Of a stretch of DNA of 64,000 nt, positions 58,601-64,000 are shown in pieces. This stretch comes from Streptomyces sp. B21-105 (GTDB taxonomy: Bacteria > Actinomycetota > Actinomycetes > Streptomycetales > Streptomycetaceae): positions 806,001 to 870,000 of the forward strand of contig NZ_JARUMJ010000001.1 in assembly GCF_036898465.1 (NCBI RefSeq), read 5' to 3'. The first letter of the stretch is position 1, and each line of letters opens with the position of its first letter. Made by a program: the position numbers and the translations under genes. The notes under the pieces are model-generated. The model was not told the origin of the DNA. It was given only the letters and a program-made list of their open reading frames with translations, and did no database searches.

Positions 58601-59937
58601 CCCGGCACTGGTGGACGGACGGCCGTCCGCGCAGCCCGGGACAGGCTGGGAGCGGCCTGGCGGGGCACGCCCCTTTCGTCGCGTGGGCCGGCCCACAGGC
58701 ACGGGCTGCCGCTTCCGAGGCCGGGGAGGCGGACCCGGTCGGGCACGCGGACCGGGTCGGGCGGGCAGCAGCCGTCACGGAGTCCGACGGGGCCGCCTCC
58801 GTCGCCGCCCGTCTCGGCCGTCACATCGCGGACGTCACAGGTCATCCGCCGGCCCGGATCACGCCCGCCACCGCGCTGGCCGACCTCGGGTTGGACTCGC
58901 TGATGGCCGTCCGCATCCGCACCGCCGTGGAGCGCGAGTTCGGGATCGCGCTGCCGCTGCGCGACCTGCTCGGCGCGGCCACGGTCGCCGAAGCGGCCGA
59001 ACGCGTCCGACAGGCCCTGCCCACCTCGGAGGACGGCCCTTCACAGGACGGCCTCTCGGAGGACAGGCCCTCGCAGGACGGCCTCTCAAAGGACGGTCCC
59101 TCGCCGCAGCACCTCCTGCGCCTCCTGCGCCCCGGCGGCGCGCGTCCGCCGCTGTTCCTCTTCCACGCGGCCGGGGGCGCCTCCGACGTCTACCGCACCC
59201 TCGCCGAACGGCTGGGGGACGTCCGCCCCGTGCTGGGTGTGGAACGGCTGGAGGAGGCCGGCACCGTGCCGGAGAAGGCGCGCCGCTATGCCGAAGCAAT
59301 CACCGTCGCCCGTCCCGACGGCCCCCTGCTGCTGGGCGGCTGGTCCTTCGGCGGCTTCCTCGCCCAGGAGACGGCGCGGCTGCTCACGGACGCCGGACGG
59401 GCCGTGGAACTGGTCGTGCTCATCGACTCGGTGCGCCCGCTGCTCCCCCCGCCGGGTCCTGCCCGGGCCGACCGCGTCCGCGCGCACTTCGCGGGGTTCG
59501 CCCAGCACGTCGCGGACGTCTACGGGGTCCGTCTGCGGCTGCCCTACGACGAGCTCGCGGCGACGGACGACGACCGTGAGCGCATCGACCTCGTCCTGCG
59601 GTCCCTTCGCGCCGCCGCCGACGTACCGGCCGCCGCGCTGGAGCACCAGCGGGCCTCCTATCTGGACCTGCGGATCGGCGAGGCCCACCGCCCCGGCCGG
59701 TACGACGGTCGCGTGGTCCTGTACCGGGCCGGCGAACCGGCTCCGCACACCGTGCGCGACCCGGCCTACGAACGCGACGACGAAGCCCTCGGCTGGGACG
59801 CCGTGTGCCCGGATCTGACAGTGGTGCCGGTCCCGGGGCACCACCTGTCGCTGCTCGACCCCCCGCACGTCGACGAGATCGCCGCCCACCTGCGGCAGCT
59901 GCTCGACGCGTCGGGCGGAACCGCCGAACCGCACTGA
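55666..59937 (+). CDS. Pks13-like condensing polyketide synthase, ACP-KS-AT-ACP-TE
   Basis: A 1423-residue single-module type I PKS. Domains in order: N-terminal ACP (DLGMSSRDAVVLAGELSRL, likely pantetheine Ser57), KS (residues 130-550; Cys295 in DTACSSS, His430 in EAHGTG, His470 in KGNLGH), AT (650-960; Ser739 in GHSMGE), second ACP (Ser1078 in DLGLDSLM) and thioesterase (1160-1420; Ser1227 in GGWSFGG, His in PGHHLSLL). No reductive domain is present, so the product is a beta-keto acyl chain. Only Pks13 of mycolate-producing actinobacteria is known to me with this order. The AT specificity motif is GAGH (837-840) instead of HAFH or YASH. A pentapeptide repeat links ACP2 and TE. Confidence 0.9.
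59026..59100 (+). repeat. five 15-base tandem repeats encoding S-x-D-x-x pentapeptides in the ACP-TE linker
   Basis: The units SEDGP, SQDGL, SEDRP, SQDGL and SKDGP (residues 1121-1145) form an acidic, flexible tether between the second ACP and the thioesterase of the PKS. Confidence 0.9.
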
Positions 59938-59946
59938 GGAGCCGCC

Positions 59947-60957
59947 ATGCCGCACCGCACCTCCGCACTGTCCCGACGCGCCGTCACCAAGGCCGCCGCC
60001 GCCACGGGGCTGGCCGCCCTGTTCGGCGCCCACACCACGACGACGGCCCACGCCACGACCACGTCCCACGCCACTGCGACTGCTCGAGCCACGGCGACTG
60101 GCCGGGCCGCCGCGACGGCCCGGGCCGCGGTCCGGCTGGGACCGCGCACCGTCGACATCTCCGTCTCCTCTCCGGCTCTGGGCCGCCGTGCGCCGCTGCG
60201 GCTGATCCTGCCCACCGGCTTCGACTCCCGGCCCGAGCGGACCTACCCCGTGCTGTATCTGCTGCACGGGGCCCACGACGACTACACGTCCTGGACCCGG
60301 GAGACGGACATCGAGGCCTTCACCGAGGGCCGCGACCTGATCGTCGCCATGCCCGACGCGGGCCCCACCGGCATCCCGTCCGCGTGGCGGGGCGGCCCCG
60401 ACTACGAGACCTTCCAGGTGCGGGAGGTCCCGGCACTGCTCGCCCGCGACTACCGCGCCTCCGGCGTGCGGGCCGTCGCCGGCGTCTCCACCGGCGGCTA
60501 CGGGGCGATGGCGCACGCCGCACGGCACCCGGGCGCGTTCGCCGCCGCGGCCTCCTACAGCGGCATCCTCGACACCACGGCCCCCGGGGTGCCGCCGCTC
60601 GTGGACGCCATCGTGGCCCGGGAGAACCTGCTCCCCCCGTCGCTGTGGGGCAACCCGATCCTCAACGCCCCGACCTGGCGCGACTTCAATCCGCGGGCCC
60701 GTGCGGCCGGACTGCGGGGCACTCCCCTGTACGTGTCGAGCGGCAGCGGGGTGGTCGGCGGCGCCGGCGACTGGCTGCCCGAGGCGCTGGAGAGCACGCT
60801 GTGGCCCTCCGCGCACGGCTTCACCGGCGCGCTCACGCTCCTCGGCATCGCCGTCACCACCCACTTCTACGCGGGAGGAGGACACAGCTGGACCTACTGG
60901 CGGCGCGAGTTCACCGCCTCCTGGCCGATGCTCGCCGGTGCGCTGGGGGCGAGGTGA
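59947..60957 (+). CDS. Tat-exported antigen-85-like esterase
   Basis: A 336-residue alpha/beta-hydrolase of the esterase D/antigen 85 family. The N-terminus has a twin-arginine signal (LSRRAVTKAAAATGLAALFG). A low-complexity Ala/Thr/His/Arg stretch of about 35 residues follows (AHATTTSHATATARATATGR) before the domain starts at VDISVSSPALGRRAPLRLIL. The nucleophile is in AGVSTGGYGAMAHAARHPGA, and the catalytic His in GGGHSWTYWRREF. In mycobacteria, antigen 85 proteins transfer mycolates to trehalose and arabinogalactan. Here the gene follows the PKS by only nine bases, so it may transfer or release the cluster's lipid outside the cell. ATG 59947 has GAGGAG upstream. Confidence 0.85.
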   Translation: MPHRTSALSRRAVTKAAAATGLAALFGAHTTTTAHATTTSHATATARATATGRAAATARAAVRLGPRTVDISVSSPALGRRAPLRLILPTGFDSRPERTYPVLYLLHGAHDDYTSWTRETDIEAFTEGRDLIVAMPDAGPTGIPSAWRGGPDYETFQVREVPALLARDYRASGVRAVAGVSTGGYGAMAHAARHPGAFAAAASYSGILDTTAPGVPPLVDAIVARENLLPPSLWGNPILNAPTWRDFNPRARAAGLRGTPLYVSSGSGVVGGAGDWLPEALESTLWPSAHGFTGALTLLGIAVTTHFYAGGGHSWTYWRREFTASWPMLAGALGAR

Positions 60958-61079
60958 TGTCGGTGCAGCCGGGGTACGGAACGGAGCGCAGGGGTCGTTC
61001 GTCCTACCCAGGACGTCCCCCTCGCCCCACGGCCACCGGTGCCTGGGCGAGCCGTCTCCGGGTGAAAGGAGTGTCCGCC

Positions 61080-62297
61080 GTGGCCGTCCCCGCTCCGCGC
61101 GGCGAACCCGTCGATGCCCGAACCGCTCCGGTGCCACCGGACCTGGCCGAGCTGCTGCGCTCCGACCTCGAAGGCGTGGCCGACGAAGTGGAGGAAGAGG
61201 TCCGCAGACAGGTCCCCGAATACGGGGGGCCGGCCGCCGCAGTCCAGGGCCGCCACATCAGGTCCGGCGTGGTCCAGGCGCTCACCCTGTTCGTCGACCA
61301 CATCGCCGACCCCCGCGGCCAGGACGCCGCCATCGCCGCGACGTACTACGAACTCGGCCGCGGTGAAGCCCTCGAAGGGCGCAGCCTGGACGCGCTGCAG
61401 TCCGCGTTGCGCGTGGGCGGGCTGCACGCCTGGCGGCGGCTGAGCCGCACGGCTGAGGAGGTCGGGCTGGACTCGACGGCTGTGGCGGCCCTCGGCGAAC
61501 TGGCGTTCCGGACCGTGCACGAGGTCGCGGAGGCGGCCGCCGCCGGATACGCCGAGGCCCGGTCCCGCAGCGCCGACGAGTTGGAGCGGCGTCGCGGGCG
61601 CCTGCTCGACCTGCTGCTGGGCGACGGGCCGGTGTCCCCCGAGGCGGTACAGGAGCTGGCGCACGCCGCACGCTGGCGGGTGCCCGCGCAGGTCGCGGTC
61701 GTCGTGCTCGCCGCCGGCGCCGACCAGTACGCGCAGGACCCGCCGCCGGCGACGCCCGGGGCGCTGGCCGACATGGAGTCACGGCCGCCGCGGGTGCTGG
61801 TCCCGGACCCGGAGGGCGCCGGCCGGTTCGGCGGCCGGTCCTTCGTCCTCGGTCTGCGGGGACGTCCGGCGGCGATCGGTCCGACGGTCCCGGTCGCCGA
61901 GGCCGCGCACTCGCTGCACTGGGCGACGCGCGCGCTGGGCCTGATGGGCCGCGGGATCCTGCCCCGGCAGGGCGTGGTGCGCTGTACCGATCACCTGTCG
62001 ACGCTGCTCCTGCACAGTGACGAGCCGCTGCTCGGCCACCTGGCGGCGCGCGCCCTCGCGCCCCTCGACGCCGTCTCCGAGGGGCAGCGGGCCAGACTGG
62101 CCGAAACGCTGCTGGCCTGGCTGCTGAGCGGCAGCAACGTGCCCGACGTGGCCGCCCGGCTGCACATCCACCCGCAGACGGTCCGCTACCGGCTGCGTCA
62201 ACTGGAGAAGCTGTTCGGCGACGCCCTGCACGATCCCGGCGCCCGACTGGACCTGATCCTCGCCCTGCGCTCCACGGCTGAGCGCGACGGAGACTAA
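61080..62297 (+). CDS. PucR-type helix-turn-helix regulator
   Basis: A 405-residue regulator with a C-terminal PucR HTH: LLSGSNVPDVAARLHIHPQT, VRYRLRQLEKLFGDAL. The first 170 residues are helical (RHIRSGVVQALTLFVDHIAD, YELGRGEALEGRSLDALQSA), an N-terminal sensor region common in streptomycete members; the ligand is unknown. GTG 61080 is chosen because AAAGGAG precedes it by about eight bases and because the 41 codons upstream to the ATG at 60957 show weak third-position G/C bias, unlike coding DNA around it. It lies inside the lipid cluster and is the likeliest controller of it, though no operator is evident. Confidence 0.8.
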   Translation: MAVPAPRGEPVDARTAPVPPDLAELLRSDLEGVADEVEEEVRRQVPEYGGPAAAVQGRHIRSGVVQALTLFVDHIADPRGQDAAIAATYYELGRGEALEGRSLDALQSALRVGGLHAWRRLSRTAEEVGLDSTAVAALGELAFRTVHEVAEAAAAGYAEARSRSADELERRRGRLLDLLLGDGPVSPEAVQELAHAARWRVPAQVAVVVLAAGADQYAQDPPPATPGALADMESRPPRVLVPDPEGAGRFGGRSFVLGLRGRPAAIGPTVPVAEAAHSLHWATRALGLMGRGILPRQGVVRCTDHLSTLLLHSDEPLLGHLAARALAPLDAVSEGQRARLAETLLAWLLSGSNVPDVAARLHIHPQTVRYRLRQLEKLFGDALHDPGARLDLILALRSTAERDGD

Positions 62298-62422
62298 CTT
62301 CGCCACAATAAAACGCGGGTTTTCTGAATTCCCGTCCATAACACCCGTCCAGGATACGCGAATACCTTCGGGACTGTCCTTTTCCATTGGCGCCCAACGC
62401 GCCGCACCCTCAAAGGATCCCC

Positions 62423-63064
62423 ATGCGTATTCGCTTGTGCCTCGCCGCGCTCTCCCTCGCCGGCGGGGTCGGACTGACCGCTGCCCCGGCCTCCGCGGCC
62501 TCCGCCGCCGCCTGTTCGGACATCGACGTCGTAGCAGCTCGCGGTACCTTCGAACCGGGCACGCTCGGACTGATCGTCGGCGACCCGGTGTATTCCGCCC
62601 TGCAGAAGAAACTGACAGGAAAGAAACTGTCCAGCTACCGGGTGAACTATCCCGCCGACCTTTCTCTTACATCGGCCGCACAGGGAAACGCCGATCTGGT
62701 GAACCACGTCAAGGCGCAGGCCGCGGCCTGTCCCGCTCAGCGCTTCGTACTGGTCGGCTATTCGCAGGGGGCGAACGTCGTGGACAACTCCCTGGGCATC
62801 AGCAGCGCCGGCGCGGTGGTGGGCAGTCCCATCGTGGCGACCCTTCCCGCGGCCGTCGAACCGAAGGTCGCCGCGGTCCTGCTGTTCGGCAACCCGATCC
62901 GGGCGCTGGGCAAGAGCGTCACCGGGGTCTACCAGAGCCGCACCGTCGACTTCTGCGCCGACGGCGACCCCATCTGTGAGAACGGCGGGGACGACGTGCT
63001 GGCGCACCTCGGCTACACCTCCGACGCCGGCGCGGCGGCCACATTCGCCGCGAGCAGGATCTGA
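62423..63064 (+). CDS. secreted cutinase-family serine esterase
   Basis: A 213-residue secreted enzyme. The signal peptide covers about residues 1-28 (LCLAALSLAGGVGLTAAPAS). The cutinase fold is shown by CSDIDVVAARGTFEPGTLG, the nucleophile VLVGYSQGANVVDNS (GxSxG), and DFCADGDPICENGGDDVLAH, which holds the catalytic Asp and His and the Cys pair. Cutinases split cutin or other lipid esters; the mycobacterial member next to pks13 (Rv3802c) is a lipase/thioesterase needed for mycolate metabolism. ATG 62423 has AAAGGA six bases upstream. The 124-base gap before it is relatively A/T-rich and should hold its own promoter. Confidence 0.88.
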   Translation: MRIRLCLAALSLAGGVGLTAAPASAASAAACSDIDVVAARGTFEPGTLGLIVGDPVYSALQKKLTGKKLSSYRVNYPADLSLTSAAQGNADLVNHVKAQAAACPAQRFVLVGYSQGANVVDNSLGISSAGAVVGSPIVATLPAAVEPKVAAVLLFGNPIRALGKSVTGVYQSRTVDFCADGDPICENGGDDVLAHLGYTSDAGAAATFAASRI

Positions 63065-63076
63065 GCGTCGGAACAC

Positions 63077-63126
63077 GCGCACGCGACGGGCCCGGGAGGT
63101 TCTCCTCCCGGGCCCGTCGCGTGCGC
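63077..63126. terminator. perfect 23-base-pair hairpin, bidirectional terminator
   Basis: A flawless 23-base inverted repeat around the loop TTCT begins 13 bases after the cutinase stop, between convergent genes. Its length and perfection stand out even for streptomycetes. Confidence 0.92.
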
Positions 63127-63184
63127 GGTGGGTGCTAGGGGTGGATGTGCGTGCGGGGGGGGTGCTCGGGGTGTGCGGGGCACG

Positions 63185-63219
63185 GTGGCCGACGCCATGG
63201 TCTGACCGGCGTCGGCCAC
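63185..63219 (-). terminator. second hairpin, for the reverse-strand hydrolase gene
   Basis: A perfect 12-base stem (GTGGCCGACGCC and its complement) with an 11-base loop lies 18 bases past the hydrolase stop. Confidence 0.8.
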
Positions 63220-63236
63220 CTGCACCGCACCGCCCG

Positions 63237-64000
63237 CTATCGCGGAGCGCGGGCGAACGCGGCAAGGCCGGCGGACACCGGCTCGGGCCGGCCGTCGTTC
63301 TGCACCGGCGCCGCGGTCAGCACGTCGAGATGCTGGTAGCCGGACGCCACCAAGGGATGCAGGTCGGCCGGGATGCGGCCGGCGAGCAGTCCGTCGCCCG
63401 CGAGCACTGTGAGCGTCGGATTGGCCGTCAGCCCGCCGGGATGGACGACGAGCCTCTTCACCTGAGGCGACGTGCCCAACTGGATGTCGGTGATGAGCTT
63501 GGTGGGGAAGTACTGCTCGGTGAAGTCCAGCGGCTGCTCCGCCAGACTGCGGGCCAGTTCCCGGATGTCGGTGACCTCCTTGCCCGCCCCGGTGAACGGC
63601 GTGCCGTCGGCCGACCGGTACCCGGGGTCGTCGGCGTCACCGACGCGGTCGTAGTTCCGCCAGGTGTACAGCGGCCCGTGAGATTGCCCGGGGATGGCCT
63701 TGTACTCGACGCCGAACAGCTGCGTCGGCTGCGCACTGCCGTTGGCGGCGGGGAACTCCTTGTCCACGACCGGCCCGCCGTCGAAGAAGCCCACACTGCT
63801 CTGCAGGAACGCCAGCGGCACGGACTGATCGTCCATCAGCGCCCCGAGCACGGCGGCGTTGGTGAGCCGGAAGTCCTTCACCGCGGGTGAGCCGGTGAGG
63901 AACGCCGCGGCGTCCTTCGAGAACAGGAACCGGTTGGTGGCCTCGATGTTGAGGCCAGAGGGCAGGTAGGCGGGCAGGTCCGCCTCGGCGTCCGGGTCGT
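63237..64000 (-). CDS. alpha/beta-hydrolase-like protein, C-terminal part (start lies outside the window)
   Basis: About 254 codons of a protein whose N-terminus lies past the window edge. The C-terminal pattern fits an alpha/beta-hydrolase: a strand followed by an acidic residue (LTVLAGDGLLAGRIP) and a late histidine (ASGYQHLDVLTAAPVQNDGR). The visible start of the region reads LPAYLPSGLNIEATNRFLFS, and LFGVEYKAIPGQSHGPLYTW is distinctive, but I do not recognise a named family. It is open to the edge; the GTG at 63881 is internal. It is convergent with the cutinase and could be a further lipid hydrolase. Confidence 0.6.
   Translation of the reverse strand, partial: DPDAEADLPAYLPSGLNIEATNRFLFSKDAAAFLTGSPAVKDFRLTNAAVLGALMDDQSVPLAFLQSSVGFFDGGPVVDKEFPAANGSAQPTQLFGVEYKAIPGQSHGPLYTWRNYDRVGDADDPGYRSADGTPFTGAGKEVTDIRELARSLAEQPLDFTEQYFPTKLITDIQLGTSPQVKRLVVHPGGLTANPTLTVLAGDGLLAGRIPADLHPLVASGYQHLDVLTAAPVQNDGRPEPVSAGLAAFARAPR

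Noticed and set aside
60957..61079. The ATG at 60957 as start of the PucR-type regulator
   Set aside because: The 41 codons to 61080 show weak third-position G/C bias and the ribosome site is too close, whereas GTG 61080 has a good AAAGGAG; kept only as an alternative.

Overview
The window is high-GC actinobacterial DNA, almost certainly from a Streptomyces chromosome. The evidence is the strong G/C bias at third codon positions, the frequent GTG starts, the many stop/start overlaps (ATGA, GTGA), and a set of small families typical of streptomycetes (DUF6421, DUF5134, DUF5997, DUF6214, HelR). I saw no rRNA, tRNA, CRISPR array, insertion sequence or phage gene. Both ends cut through genes.

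Layout. 0-3.2 kb: the end of an acyltransferase, a transglutaminase-like protein, and an SDR/threonine aldolase pair. 3.2-8.1 kb: six consecutive recognisable genes (DUF6421, glycerophosphodiester phosphodiesterase, GNAT, two VOC proteins, MarR), every one broken by frameshifts; this looks more like a poor-quality stretch of sequence than real decay. An adenine-free repeat of about 170 bases follows. 8.6-17.8 kb: ordinary housekeeping and accessory genes (DUF5134, M56 peptidase, PAP2 phosphatase, HAD, TetR, LVIVD/DUF305 pair, a frameshifted DUF6214 gene, FprA-type reductase). 18-20.3 kb: helR, with a 20-base element that fits the rifamycin-associated element (RAE) and an opposite-strand promoter that runs straight into a U-tailed hairpin. 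20.4-23 kb: two secreted polysaccharide-active enzymes (CBM2 esterase, PL3 pectate lyase) with LacI-type operator boxes between them. 23-36.5 kb: PaaX regulator and acyl-CoA dehydrogenase, uracil-DNA glycosylase, a sugar-kinase-like protein, a CbiX-like protein without its histidine, a lactonase, a FUSC protein, Lrp, an HTH-less LysR-type protein with DUF5997, and a cold-shock-domain protein.

36.7-49.7 kb is a single tightly coupled operon: DUF4132 protein, 1669-residue partner protein, MoxR-type AAA+ ATPase, DUF5682-VWA fusion, SWIM zinc-finger protein. It corresponds to the poorly understood yehI/L/M/P/Q genes of E. coli, here with two of them fused. The function is unknown; a MoxR ATPase acting with a VWA protein suggests ATP-driven remodelling of a target complex.

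52.2-63.1 kb is the most striking region: a carboxyltransferase (AccD), a fatty acyl-AMP ligase, a PKS with ACP-KS-AT-ACP-TE order, an antigen-85-like exported esterase, a PucR-type regulator and a cutinase. This is the gene set of the mycobacterial mycolate-condensation locus (accD4-pks13-fadD32-Rv3802c-fbp), in a genus not known to make mycolic acids. Both substrate-selecting positions (AccD Ala415, AT motif GAGH) are unusual. My inference is that the cluster activates one fatty acid, carboxylates another acyl-CoA, joins them in a Claisen condensation, and exports or transfers the resulting alpha-branched beta-keto lipid.
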